Shown here one piece after another: positions 7,601-15,407 of a DNA stretch of 17,421 bases (positions are counted from its first letter, which is position 1; every line of letters starts with the position of its first letter). Location of the stretch: NCBI GenBank assembly GCA_023381535.1, contig JAMCSN010000149.1:1-17421 (forward strand), given 5' to 3'. The position numbers were made by a program, and so were the translations under genes. Below the pieces are notes generated by a model that ran no database searches, was not told where the DNA came from, and saw only the letters and a list, made by a program, of their open reading frames with translations. Source of the DNA: Bacteroidota bacterium (lineage in GTDB: Bacteria; Bacteroidota; Ignavibacteria; Ignavibacteriales; Melioribacteraceae).

Positions 7601-8434
7601 ATGGAATTAAGGTATGCACCCGATCAAAATGGTTTTAAGAAAATGACTGCCGAAGAATTACGAAAATCATTTTTGATGGAAAATCTATTTAAGGTTAATG
7701 AATTACCGATGGTCTATTCGGACATTGATAGATCGATAACAGGTACTGCAGTTCCATCGAATAAAACGTTAAGACTAATAGCCGCTAAAAAAGAAATGGC
7801 GGCAACATATTTTACCGAAAGAAGAGAAATCGGCGTGATTAATATTGGTGAAGAAGGATCAATAATAATAGATAGCAAAGAATATAAAATGAATTGCCGT
7901 GACTGCCTTTATATCGGTAGAGGTTCAAAAGAAATTGAATTTAAAAGTGCAGTCGGCAAATATCCTGCCCAATTTTATTTTGTCAGTTATCCTGCGCATA
8001 AAGAATATCCTACGAAGCATATAAAATTTGAAGATGCGATTCATAGAAAGTTCGGTTCAAAAGAGCAGGCAAATGAAAGGACAATTAATCAGTATATTCT
8101 TCCTGAAACGATCCAAACTTGCCAATTAGCTATGGGATTAACCGACCTGGAGGCAGGAAGTGTTTGGAATACTATGCCTGCTCATACGCATCAGAGACGT
8201 TCGGAAGTTTATATGTATTTCAATATTAAACCGGAAGCGTTTGTTGTTCACATACTAGGCGATCCAAATGAAACGCGGCACATAATCATTAGAGATCGAC
8301 AGGCTGTTCTTTCTACGAGCTGGTCTATGCATGCCGGCTGCGGAACACAAAATTATTCTTTTGTTTGGGCAATGGGTGGAGAGAATCAAGTGTTTGATGA
8401 TATGGATGCTGTTGACATGAAGAATATTAAATAA
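7601..8434 (+). CDS. kduI: 5-keto-4-deoxyuronate isomerase (4-deoxy-L-threo-5-hexosulose-uronate ketol-isomerase)
   Basis: KduI converts 5-keto-4-deoxyuronate, which forms from the unsaturated uronates released by pectin and other uronide lyases, to 2,5-diketo-3-deoxygluconate. At 277 residues it is full length for this cupin-fold family. The zinc-site motif is present as PAHTHQRRSEVYMYF, with His195, His197 and Glu202, and the fourth ligand is His244 in WSMHAGCGTQNY. This is the same His-His-Glu-His arrangement known from E. coli KduI, shifted by one residue. The start is supported by AAGAGGA 5 bases upstream. The next step, KduD, is not encoded in the window. Together with the aldolase and transporter downstream, it indicates use of uronates from pectin-like or other uronic-acid polymers. 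Confidence 0.95.
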   Translation: MELRYAPDQNGFKKMTAEELRKSFLMENLFKVNELPMVYSDIDRSITGTAVPSNKTLRLIAAKKEMAATYFTERREIGVINIGEEGSIIIDSKEYKMNCRDCLYIGRGSKEIEFKSAVGKYPAQFYFVSYPAHKEYPTKHIKFEDAIHRKFGSKEQANERTINQYILPETIQTCQLAMGLTDLEAGSVWNTMPAHTHQRRSEVYMYFNIKPEAFVVHILGDPNETRHIIIRDRQAVLSTSWSMHAGCGTQNYSFVWAMGGENQVFDDMDAVDMKNIK

Positions 8435-8453
8435 TCAAATTAAATTTTTGAAT

Positions 8454-8484
8454 TGAGGATATGGATAAAATATTAGAACAAATC
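8454..8484 (+). repeat. Start region of KDPG aldolase, echoed at 9117-9140
   Basis: The leader and first codons of the aldolase gene (tgaggata, then an 8-base insert, then atattagaacaaa and cg) recur downstream of the same gene with the 8 bases missing and one mismatch. It looks like a short degraded direct duplication flanking the gene. Confidence 0.45.
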
Positions 8485-9099
8485 GGTATATGTGGAATTA
8501 TTCCCGTTATAATTATCGATGATGCGGAAAATTCTATTCCGCTTGCAAGTGCATTGATAGAAGGAAGATTACCTGTAGGCGAAGTAACCTTTAGGACTAA
8601 AGCCGCAAAAGAATCGATAGAAAAAATTGCAAAAGAATTTCCTGAAATGTTATTGGGTGCCGGAACAGTTCTTTCAATTGAGCAGGTGAAAAGTGCGGTT
8701 GATTCCGGTGCAAAATTTATTGTTTCTCCGGGATTAAATCCTAAAGTTGTTGAGTATTGTTTAACTAAAAACATTCCAATTACACCTGGAATTGCTACTC
8801 CTACTGAAATAGAACGTGCTTTAGAATTTAATTTGGAAGTCGTAAAATTTTTCCCTGCCGAAGCGCTTGGCGGTCTAAATTATTTGAAAGCCATATCTGC
8901 ACCCTTTGGAAATCTCAGATTCATTCCTACCGGCGGAGTAGATGAAAAAAATCTTCTTAATTATTTGCAGTTTCCAAAAGTGTTGGCTTGCGGCGGAAGC
9001 TGGATGGTGAAGAGCGATCTGATTACAAATAAAAAATTCGACGAGATAAAAAAATTAACTTTAGAAGCTTTGATAATTTCTAAATCAAGACGCAAATGA
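8461..9099 (+). CDS. eda: 2-keto-3-deoxy-6-phosphogluconate (KDPG) aldolase
   Basis: This class I aldolase cleaves KDPG to pyruvate and glyceraldehyde-3-phosphate, the last step shared by the hexuronate and Entner-Doudoroff routes. At 212 residues it has the normal family length. GEVTFRT at 40-46 carries the catalytic Glu41 and substrate-binding Arg45. GAGTVLS, VSPGLNP and PGIATPTE follow in the expected order. The Schiff-base lysine is Lys129 in EVVKFFPAE, and the phosphate-binding end is FIPTGGV. Some homologues also accept KDPGal, and the sequence cannot separate these. The start at 8461 has GAGG directly before it with unusually short spacing, and no better in-frame start was found. It lies 26 bases after kduI and 83 before the transporter gene. 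In uronate loci the gene is often called kdgA. Confidence 0.93.
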   Translation: MDKILEQIGICGIIPVIIIDDAENSIPLASALIEGRLPVGEVTFRTKAAKESIEKIAKEFPEMLLGAGTVLSIEQVKSAVDSGAKFIVSPGLNPKVVEYCLTKNIPITPGIATPTEIERALEFNLEVVKFFPAEALGGLNYLKAISAPFGNLRFIPTGGVDEKNLLNYLQFPKVLACGGSWMVKSDLITNKKFDEIKKLTLEALIISKSRRK

Positions 9100-9116
9100 A
9101 AAAGCGAAATGTTGCA

Positions 9117-9140
9117 TGAGGATAATATTAGAACAAAACG
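9117..9140 (+). repeat. Degenerate copy of the KDPG aldolase start region
   Basis: Bases 9117-9124 match 8454-8461 and bases 9125-9140 match 8469-8484 with one mismatch, the intervening 8 bases being absent. The copy lies in the gap between the aldolase and transporter genes and encodes nothing itself, since the ATG is lost. Confidence 0.45.
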
Positions 9141-9182
9141 ATAAAACTAATTGCGGCTCAAATTAAAAACGGAGAAAACCTG

Positions 9183-10478
9183 ATGGAAGAGAAAATGAAA
9201 GTTGGCAAATACCGTTGGACAATTCTTTCATTAGTATTTTTTGCAACAACAGTAAATTATCTTGATCGGCAAGTCATAAGTTTATTGAAAGATGATTATC
9301 TGCAGCCTTTATTCAAATGGTCGGAAACTGATTACGCAAATATCATAGTTGTCTTTCAGATTTTGTATGCCGTGGGAATGCTTGGTGCCGGCTGGGTAAT
9401 TGATAGAATTGGGACAAAGTTAGGTTATGCGTTGTCTTTGGCAATTTGGAGTTTAGCGTCGATAGGACACGCGTTTGCGCGCAGCACGGTTGGGTTTATG
9501 GCTGCAAGAGGAATACTTGGTGTGAGTGAATCCGGAAATTTTCCAGCCGCAATTAAAACGGTTGCCGAATGGTTTCCTAAAAAAGAAAGAGCGCTCGCTA
9601 CCGGACTATTTAATTCCGGATCGAATGTTGGCGCTATAATTGCACCGTTGACTGTGCCGTTAATCGCAATTTCGTTAGGCTGGCAATGGGCTTTCATTAT
9701 TACAGGCGCAATCGGATTAATCTGGCTAATTTTTTGGTTAATAGTTTATGAAATTCCATCGAAGCATAAGAAGTTATCTAAACAGGAATTTGAATATATC
9801 CACAGCGACAAAGATGAAGTCACAAACAATGTTGAAAAAGTTAGCTGGATTAAGTTGTTGTCGTATCGCCAAACATGGGCATTTGTCATCGGAAAATTTC
9901 TAACCGATCCGATTTGGTGGTTTTATCTTTTCTGGCTGCCCTCATTTTTATATCAGCAATACGGAATGTCAAAAACAGATCTGGCTCTTCCTATAGCGCT
10001 GGTTTATACTATGACAACTTTTGGAAGCATATTCGGCGGATGGCTTTCTGGTGCTCTAATCAACAAAGGTTGGCCGGTTTATAAAGCCCGACGCACAGCA
10101 ATGCTTGTTTTTGCGTTGGCTGTTCTTCCGATTGTTTCTGCGCAAGCTTTAGGACAATACAGTCATTGGTATGCGATACTCATTGTTGGATTAGCAGCTT
10201 CAGCACATCAAGCGTGGTCTGCAAATATTTTCACGACTGCATCGGATATGTTTCCGAAGAAAGCTGTTGCTTCCATCACCGGTTTGGGCGGAATGGCTGG
10301 AGGCGTTGGCGGAATTTTAATTGCAAAATTAGCCGGCGCATTGCTGGATTATTACAAAGCGCTTGATAGCATAACAACAGGTTATTATATAATGTTTATT
10401 GTCTGCGGCTCTGCTTATTTATTGGCTTGGGTAATAATGGGAGTATTAACGCCGAAGATGAAACGAGTAGAAATTTAG
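9183..10478 (+). CDS. exuT: MFS hexuronate transporter, ExuT-like (ACS family)
   Basis: This 431-residue inner-membrane protein belongs to the anion:cation symporter branch of the major facilitator superfamily and probably imports galacturonate or glucuronate with protons. The N-terminus after a short cytoplasmic tail is the ACS hallmark, VNYLDRQVISLL (Asn25, Asp28, Arg29). The loop between helices 2 and 3 carries the MFS motif GWVIDRIGTKLG (Asp74, Arg75). GILGVSESGNFPAAIKTVAEWFP is typical of ExuT-type members. Hydrophobic stretches fit the usual twelve helices, with a charged central loop around residues 195-220. GGAG lies 8 bases before the ATG; a second ATG four codons on is possible. Assignment to hexuronates rests on similarity to ExuT and on its position between the aldolase and uxaC; other organic anions cannot be excluded from sequence alone. 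Confidence 0.85.
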   Translation: MEEKMKVGKYRWTILSLVFFATTVNYLDRQVISLLKDDYLQPLFKWSETDYANIIVVFQILYAVGMLGAGWVIDRIGTKLGYALSLAIWSLASIGHAFARSTVGFMAARGILGVSESGNFPAAIKTVAEWFPKKERALATGLFNSGSNVGAIIAPLTVPLIAISLGWQWAFIITGAIGLIWLIFWLIVYEIPSKHKKLSKQEFEYIHSDKDEVTNNVEKVSWIKLLSYRQTWAFVIGKFLTDPIWWFYLFWLPSFLYQQYGMSKTDLALPIALVYTMTTFGSIFGGWLSGALINKGWPVYKARRTAMLVFALAVLPIVSAQALGQYSHWYAILIVGLAASAHQAWSANIFTTASDMFPKKAVASITGLGGMAGGVGGILIAKLAGALLDYYKALDSITTGYYIMFIVCGSAYLLAWVIMGVLTPKMKRVEI

Positions 10479-10534
10479 TGTGCACTTTTTGATTCATTGT
10501 TGTGAATGTACTGTAAAAATAAATTGGAAATGAA

Positions 10535-11941
10535 ATGAACGATATCTTTATTAAAGAAAATTTTCTTCTCTTCAACAAAGCCGGAGAGAGACTTTATTTT
10601 GAGTATGCCAAGGATCAGCCGATTGTAGATTATCATTGTCATCTTCCCGTTCAAGAAATTGCTGAGAATAGAAAATTTGAAAACATTACGCGGGTTTGGC
10701 TTAATGGCGATCATTATAAATGGCGGGCAATGCGCGCTAATGGAGTTGATGAAAAATTTATTACTGGCAGTGCAAGTGATAAAGAAAAATTTTTCAAATG
10801 GGCGTCAACGGTTCCTTATACAATAAAGAATCCTCTTTATCATTGGACGCACATGGAGCTGAAGAGACCCTTTGGAATTTCCGATCGTCTTTTGAATTCT
10901 GAAACTGCTGAAAGTGTGTGGAATGAATGTAACGATCTGCTTCAAAAGGATGATTTTTCAGCACATGGGATAATTGGGAAATTCAACGTGGAAATAATTT
11001 GCACAACGGATGATCCAACCGATTCACTCGAATTCCATCAGGTGATAAAGAAGAAACCGTTTAGCACTAAGGTTATTCCTGCGTTTCGCCCAGATAAAGC
11101 TATGGCGGTGGAAAATTTAAAAGAGTATCACGAATGGTTAAACAAGTTAGAAGCTGTTACAGGTGTCTCTGTCTCTAACTACAAATTATTTATAGATGCA
11201 ATACGAAAACGTCATGATTATTTTCATAATAACAGTTGCAGACTCTCAGATCATGGAATAGAAACAGCTTATGCTGAAGATTACACAGCCGCAGAAATTG
11301 ATTCTATCTTTTCGAAAATATTATTGAAAAAAGAATTAAACATTACTGAAATTCTAAAATTCAAATCTGCGGTGATGTATGAATTCGGCATAATGGATTA
11401 TGAGAAAGGATGGGTTCAGCAATTACATCTCGGTGCGTTAAGAAATAATAATTCAAGGTTAATGCGTAAACTTGGCGCCGACGTTGGCGTAGATTCTATT
11501 GGCGATTTTGAAATTGCCAAACCGTTATCTAGATTTTTAAACAAGCTTGATATTGAGAACAAATTAACTAAGACAATTATTTATAATCTTAATCCGCGTG
11601 ATAATGAACTGATAGCTACAATGATAGGTAACTTTCAAGATGGAACGGTTGCCGGTAAATTACAATATGGAAGCGCATGGTGGTTCTTAGATCAAAAAAG
11701 CGGAATAGAAAAACAGATTGATGCTCTTTCTAACATGGGTTTACTCAGCCGTTTTGTAGGAATGTTAACCGATTCAAGAAGTTTTTTATCGTATCCCCGT
11801 CATGATTATTTTAGAAGAATTTTATGCAATATAATAGGAAATGAAATTGAGCAAGGTTTAATTCCTAATGATATTAGTTTAGCCGGTAAAATGATTTCGG
11901 ATATTTGTTACGTTAACGCTAAGAACTATTTCAACTTTTAG
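10535..11941 (+). CDS. uxaC: Uronate isomerase (glucuronate isomerase)
   Basis: UxaC interconverts D-glucuronate with D-fructuronate and D-galacturonate with D-tagaturonate in the cytoplasm. At 468 residues it has the expected length. The amidohydrolase-superfamily metal motif appears as DYHCHL with His34 and His36. The following stretch (NRKFENITRVWLNGDHYKWRAMRANGV) and TTDDPTDSLEFHQ are characteristic of UxaC, as is the late LGADVGVDSIGDFEIA segment and the C-terminal DSRSFLSYPRHDYFRR. The Shine-Dalgarno signal is weak (GGAAATGAA). The downstream reductase and dehydratase (UxaB/UxaA or UxuB/UxuA) are not in the window. Its presence alongside KduI suggests that both saturated and unsaturated uronates are channelled to KDPG. 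Confidence 0.95.
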   Translation: MNDIFIKENFLLFNKAGERLYFEYAKDQPIVDYHCHLPVQEIAENRKFENITRVWLNGDHYKWRAMRANGVDEKFITGSASDKEKFFKWASTVPYTIKNPLYHWTHMELKRPFGISDRLLNSETAESVWNECNDLLQKDDFSAHGIIGKFNVEIICTTDDPTDSLEFHQVIKKKPFSTKVIPAFRPDKAMAVENLKEYHEWLNKLEAVTGVSVSNYKLFIDAIRKRHDYFHNNSCRLSDHGIETAYAEDYTAAEIDSIFSKILLKKELNITEILKFKSAVMYEFGIMDYEKGWVQQLHLGALRNNNSRLMRKLGADVGVDSIGDFEIAKPLSRFLNKLDIENKLTKTIIYNLNPRDNELIATMIGNFQDGTVAGKLQYGSAWWFLDQKSGIEKQIDALSNMGLLSRFVGMLTDSRSFLSYPRHDYFRRILCNIIGNEIEQGLIPNDISLAGKMISDICYVNAKNYFNF

Positions 11942-11968
11942 ATAATAAAAATTATTAGTGAAAGAATT

Positions 11969-12997
11969 ATGCAGTCCAAACATATTACATTAAATGATAT
12001 TGCAAAGAGACTTAATGTTTCAATTGTAACAATATCAAAAGCTTTGCGCGGTCATCCCGACATTTCACCCAAGACGACTCAACTTGTTAGAACAATGGCA
12101 GAGCAATTGGGCTACTCGCCAAATTTTATGGCAAGAAATCTCTCGGCAAAAAAGTCTAACACAATCGGTGTGGTAGTTCCTAAAATAGCTCATCATTTTT
12201 TTGGTTCGATCATTGAACATATTTATAATTATGCTTTCGGACATAACTATGAAATTATTCTTACTGTATCTCAAGAAAGCGAACTTCGAGAGAGAAAACA
12301 TATTCAAACTCTTTTATCAATGAGAGTGGATGGAATTATTATTTCGATTGCGCAGGAGACAAAAAATTATGAAATCTTTAATATGGTTAAGGAAAGAGGA
12401 GTACCTTTGGTATTTATGGATCGAACACCTGACATGACTGATGTTAATAAGGTTACTGTTAATGATAGAAGCGGGGCATTTAAGGTTATAGAACATGCGA
12501 TCAAATTGGGTTATAAAAATATCGGACATTTTACGGGAAATGTGAATATAAACATTGCTCGTGAAAGACTATTGGGATTCAGACAAGCCATGGACAAGCA
12601 TGGTATTCTAATAAATCCGCATTGGATAATGGAAGGAGATTTTGCTGAAAAGAGCGGGTATAATTCATTTATGAAACTGTATAGAGAAAAAAATTTGCCG
12701 GATCTAATCTTTGCAGTCACTTACCCTGTAGCTCTCGGTATTTATATGGCAGCTAACGAAGTTGGGATGAAGATACCTGATGATATAGATGTAATTTGTT
12801 TTGGAAACGCACAAGTTCAAGATTTTCTTTCACCGCCGCTAAGTTGTGTAGATCAACCTACAGACGAGATTGCAATTAAGTCGCTTCAAGTTCTTATAGA
12901 GAATATTGATAACAAAGAGAGTTTCCAACCCAAGCAATTGATCGTGGACACTAATCTTATTTTACGCGGCACTTGTATTAAGTTTAATAGGAGTTAG
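11969..12997 (+). CDS. LacI-family transcriptional regulator
   Basis: This 342-residue protein has a typical LacI N-terminal helix-turn-helix and hinge (ITLNDIAKRLNVSIVTISKALRGHPDIS, then GYSPNFMARNLSAKKSNTIGVVVP) at residues 6-70. A periplasmic-binding-protein-like effector domain follows (FFGSIIEHIYNYA, MRVDGIIISIAQET, GVPLVFMDRTPD, GHFTGNVNINIARERLLGFRQAM, DVICFGNAQVQDFLSPPLSCVDQPTDEIA). It most likely represses the surrounding uronate genes and releases DNA when a uronate or keto-deoxy intermediate binds, which is inferred from position. The gene sits inside the operon, 27 bases after uxaC and 6 before the next gene, so it would autoregulate. Candidate target sequences are the related palindromes at 7581-7591 and 15408-15421, though these lack the central CG common in LacI operators. 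The start has only a weak ribosome site. Confidence 0.93.
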   Translation: MQSKHITLNDIAKRLNVSIVTISKALRGHPDISPKTTQLVRTMAEQLGYSPNFMARNLSAKKSNTIGVVVPKIAHHFFGSIIEHIYNYAFGHNYEIILTVSQESELRERKHIQTLLSMRVDGIIISIAQETKNYEIFNMVKERGVPLVFMDRTPDMTDVNKVTVNDRSGAFKVIEHAIKLGYKNIGHFTGNVNINIARERLLGFRQAMDKHGILINPHWIMEGDFAEKSGYNSFMKLYREKNLPDLIFAVTYPVALGIYMAANEVGMKIPDDIDVICFGNAQVQDFLSPPLSCVDQPTDEIAIKSLQVLIENIDNKESFQPKQLIVDTNLILRGTCIKFNRS

Positions 12998-13003
12998 TTT
13001 TCT

Positions 13004-14293
13004 ATGAGAGCTAAAAAAATAAAAATAATTTTAACCTCTTTGCTATTCTTAACCCCCTTGCATCTCTCTCAATATTCTATTGCAAAGGATTTAAGAAATA
13101 CGTCACCTTCTAAAATCTATCTCGAAGCACATAATCAATTAAATCGGCCTGTTAAGGATGTTTTAATTTCTATTCCTGTAGAAACTCTGTTAAAAAAATA
13201 TCCGAATTTTAATGTTAATGCCTTCACCGTATTTGACGGAGAAAAAGAAATTCCTTCACAAACAGAAGATACCGATGGTGACGCAAAGGCTGATAATGTT
13301 CTTGCACTAACTGATTTTCTTGGTGGAGAGACAAAAACAATTTTAATAGTATATGGTAAAACCGCAGTTATTCAAAAAGAATTTAAAAAACGAACACACG
13401 CCGAGCTTTCAATCAAGACGGATTATGTTTTGGAAAACGGATATTATACTCAAGGCAAATTTGAAAGCATTGAAAAAAGCATTGTGCCGGCAAATCATTT
13501 TGCTCGTGACGCCCTGTATAAATACGAGGGACCTGGTTGGGAATCGGAAAAAGTTGCGTATCGGTTTTATCTTGATTCGCGAAATCGTAATGATATTTTT
13601 GGGAAAAAGTGTGGTAATCTGATTCTAAATATTGTTGGAAAAGATGATCTCATTTCCGATGGCAAAGAGTCCTACACACAAATGTGTGATTGGGGTATGG
13701 ATATTTTTAAGGTAGGGGAATCGTTAGGTATCGGCTCGATTGCAATTTGGAAAGATGATAGAGTAAATACAATATCCAACACAGAATCTACAACGTGTAA
13801 AATTACAAACGACGGTTTAATCAAATCTAATATTCTTACTACTTATCAAAACACAAAAGTTGGTAACACCTCCTTTGATATACTCTCACTAATCTCAATT
13901 CATGCAGGTAGCAGGTTAACGAGAGTAGATTTAACAATTTCAGATTCCTTGCAAGTATTTTGCACAGGCATTGCTAAACATTTGGGTTGTTCGTTAATTG
14001 TAGATAATAAAAATCTTAAATGGGGCTATATAGCTTCTTACGGAAAACAAAGTCTATCTGGCGATAACCTTGGCCTGGCGGTATTTTATAAAAAATTGGG
14101 TTTAATTAAAAATACGGAAGATAGTCTTAGTTTCATTTCTGTGTTGAAACCAACGGGCAGAAAATTGACATATTATTATGCCGCCGCTTGGGAAAAAGAA
14201 ATGAATGGAATTCAATCACAAGAAGAGTTTGTTAAGTACATTGATAATATCATTTCAGAACTCAGCTTTCCGATAACGATTAAGCTTCTATAG
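13004..14293 (+). CDS. Secreted DUF4861-like protein in uronate locus
   Basis: This 429-residue exported protein has a Sec signal peptide: a basic start (MRAKKIK), a hydrophobic core, and a likely cleavage after Ser-Ile-Ala27. The mature part begins with a beta-rich region (VKDVLISIPVETLL...VFDGEKEIPSQTEDTDGDAKADNVLALTDF). The most distinctive stretches are ALYKYEGPGWESEKVAYRF from residue 170, with SRNRNDIFGKK after it, and MCDWGMDIFKVGESLGIGS from 227. These resemble DUF4861 proteins found in Bacteroidota polysaccharide-utilisation loci; the family name is from memory and the biochemical function is not known to me. Aromatic and acidic residues in these blocks could line a carbohydrate site. 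AGGAG lies ten bases before the ATG, overlapping the end of the regulator gene, so the two are probably translationally coupled. It likely acts in the periplasm on uronate-containing oligosaccharides, as inferred from its neighbours. Confidence 0.75.
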   Translation: MRAKKIKIILTSLLFLTPLHLSQYSIAKDLRNTSPSKIYLEAHNQLNRPVKDVLISIPVETLLKKYPNFNVNAFTVFDGEKEIPSQTEDTDGDAKADNVLALTDFLGGETKTILIVYGKTAVIQKEFKKRTHAELSIKTDYVLENGYYTQGKFESIEKSIVPANHFARDALYKYEGPGWESEKVAYRFYLDSRNRNDIFGKKCGNLILNIVGKDDLISDGKESYTQMCDWGMDIFKVGESLGIGSIAIWKDDRVNTISNTESTTCKITNDGLIKSNILTTYQNTKVGNTSFDILSLISIHAGSRLTRVDLTISDSLQVFCTGIAKHLGCSLIVDNKNLKWGYIASYGKQSLSGDNLGLAVFYKKLGLIKNTEDSLSFISVLKPTGRKLTYYYAAAWEKEMNGIQSQEEFVKYIDNIISELSFPITIKLL

Positions 14294-14319
14294 CTACATT
14301 GAATAAATTGATATTGCAA

Positions 14320-15141
14320 ATGAAGAGAATAAAAAAATATTTTTTACTGTCGGTTTTATTTACCGTCGTATTGTCAATTTATAATTTTGCATCCGAAGGC
14401 AAACAGACAGAGAAAAAAGTAGTTGCGTTAGACTATTTCTTTAATCATGAAATGAAAAAAAGTGCTGAAGGTAAAGAATATCAATACCATTATGTCTGGG
14501 AGGACAAAGAGAATTCGGGATTTTCGGATCTCGGCGCTCTTATCGAAAGTTTAGGCGCTGCATTATACAAAATTCCTAAAGCACCAATGTTTGCTGAGTT
14601 GAAAAATGTTAGTATGTATATTATAGTTGATCCAGACACACCTCAGGAGACTCCGAATCCAAATTATATCTCCGATTCATCAATAGTTGAAATAGTCACA
14701 TGGGTTAAACGTGGTGGTGTTTTGATTTTGATGGCAAATGATAAAGGCAATTGTGAATTTGAACATCTGAACAGATTGTCTGAAAAATTTGGAATTCATT
14801 TTAATGAGGTAAGTCGCAATAAAGTTATCGGGAATAATTATGATATAGGACGGCTTGATAAATTTCCCAATCATCCCATCTTTAAAAACATAACCAAAAT
14901 TTATTTAAAAGAAATTTCCACTCTAACTTTGAAAACACCAGTTAAGCCAATTTTGGTAGATCATAACGATGTAATCATGGCGGGTTCAAAATTTGGAAAA
15001 GGTTTTGTCTTTGCTGTCGGGGATCCGTGGCTTTACAACGAATATATTGATCATAAAAAATTACCCGAAGATTTCCAGAATTTTAAAGCCGCAAAGAATT
15101 TATTTCAGTGGCTTTTAAATAAAGCCACTGTTATCAACTAA
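14320..15141 (+). CDS. Secreted protein like GH105-associated C-terminal accessory domain
   Basis: From the ATG at 14320 this is a 273-residue protein with an N-terminal signal peptide (MKRIKKYFLLSVLFTVVLS, cleavage near residue 24). A TTG start at 14299 would add 7 residues; neither has a clear ribosome site, and I prefer the ATG because it gives a compact signal peptide. The mature sequence has VVALDYFFNHEMKK, YHYVWEDKENSGFSDLG, YIIVDPDTPQETPNPNYI, WVKRGGVLILMANDKGN and VFAVGDPWLYNEY at about 230-242. This alternating strand-helix pattern looks like a class I glutamine-amidotransferase-like (DUF4350-type) fold. I recall the same sequence as the C-terminal domain of Bacteroidota GH105/GH88 unsaturated rhamnogalacturonyl hydrolases; here it stands alone with no hydrolase attached. 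Its function is unknown. It follows the DUF4861-like gene after 26 bases and ends the operon. Its last codons form a strong hairpin. Confidence 0.7.
   Translation: MKRIKKYFLLSVLFTVVLSIYNFASEGKQTEKKVVALDYFFNHEMKKSAEGKEYQYHYVWEDKENSGFSDLGALIESLGAALYKIPKAPMFAELKNVSMYIIVDPDTPQETPNPNYISDSSIVEIVTWVKRGGVLILMANDKGNCEFEHLNRLSEKFGIHFNEVSRNKVIGNNYDIGRLDKFPNHPIFKNITKIYLKEISTLTLKTPVKPILVDHNDVIMAGSKFGKGFVFAVGDPWLYNEYIDHKKLPEDFQNFKAAKNLFQWLLNKATVIN
15106..15130 (+). other. Perfect 10-bp hairpin spanning the 3' end of the coding sequence
   Basis: CAGTGGCTTT at 15106-15115 pairs with AAAGCCACTG at 15121-15130 across the loop TAAAT. It lies within codons 263-271 of the secreted protein, ending 8 bases before the stop codon. 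The bases after it are not a T-run, so it is not a standard terminator but could protect the mRNA 3' end or aid pausing. Confidence 0.7.
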
Positions 15142-15260
15142 GATAATTATATCAAGAAACTCTACTTGATGTTGTGAACGACCCACGAGCAAATTTTCAT
15201 AATAAAATTCAGAAACATTTTTTTGAAAATTTTACCGTACTCTTTTTTATAATAACTAAA

Positions 15261-15290
15261 ATCTCTTTTACAAAAGAGATAATCTTTTTA
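15261..15290 (+). terminator. Candidate intrinsic terminator of the uronate operon
   Basis: ATCTCTTTT at 15261-15269 pairs perfectly with AAAAGAGAT at 15272-15280; with a realistic 4-base loop this gives an 8-bp stem. The bases that follow (aatcttttta) are T-rich. The stem is AT-rich and therefore weak, and it sits 120 bases after the last stop codon, but it is the best termination signal between the two transcription units. Confidence 0.55.
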
Positions 15291-15365
15291 GAAATCGATA
15301 TCAGTAGACATACTGACATTTTTAAAAGAGCGAGAGCCCGTCCCTATAGATTCTTGAAATTGTAC

Positions 15366-15397
15366 TTGACAATAAAAAAATAAATAAATAAATTTTG
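15366..15397 (+). promoter_or_regulatory. Candidate promoter of the TonB-dependent receptor gene
   Basis: A perfect TTGACA lies at 15366-15371. Seventeen bases on is TAAATT, a four-of-six match to the sigma-70 -10 box. The same stretch (AAATTTTG at 15390-15397) is one base off the Bacteroidetes -7 consensus TAnnTTTG, 21 bases from the TTG. Either reading would start transcription shortly before the palindrome at 15408-15421, which suits a repressor site. Confidence 0.35.
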
Positions 15398-15407
15398 TAT
15401 AGATATA

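Noticed and set aside
8427..8774. 115-codon minus-strand frame over the start of the aldolase gene
   Set aside because: The opposite strand encodes an intact KDPG aldolase with its catalytic Glu and Arg in this stretch; the reverse frame is a shadow.
10490..10506. Short inverted repeat (ATTCA...TGAAT) before uxaC
   Set aside because: A 5-bp AT-rich stem is expected by chance here and is not followed by a T-run.
14299..14301. TTG as start of the last gene of the operon
   Set aside because: It has no ribosome site, and the ATG at 14320 gives a compact signal peptide; it remains a possible alternative.
15174..15383. 69-codon open frame from a GTG start between the uronate operon and the receptor gene
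   Set aside because: It has no ribosome site and low-complexity codons, and it runs through the terminator-like hairpin and up to the receptor promoter candidate.
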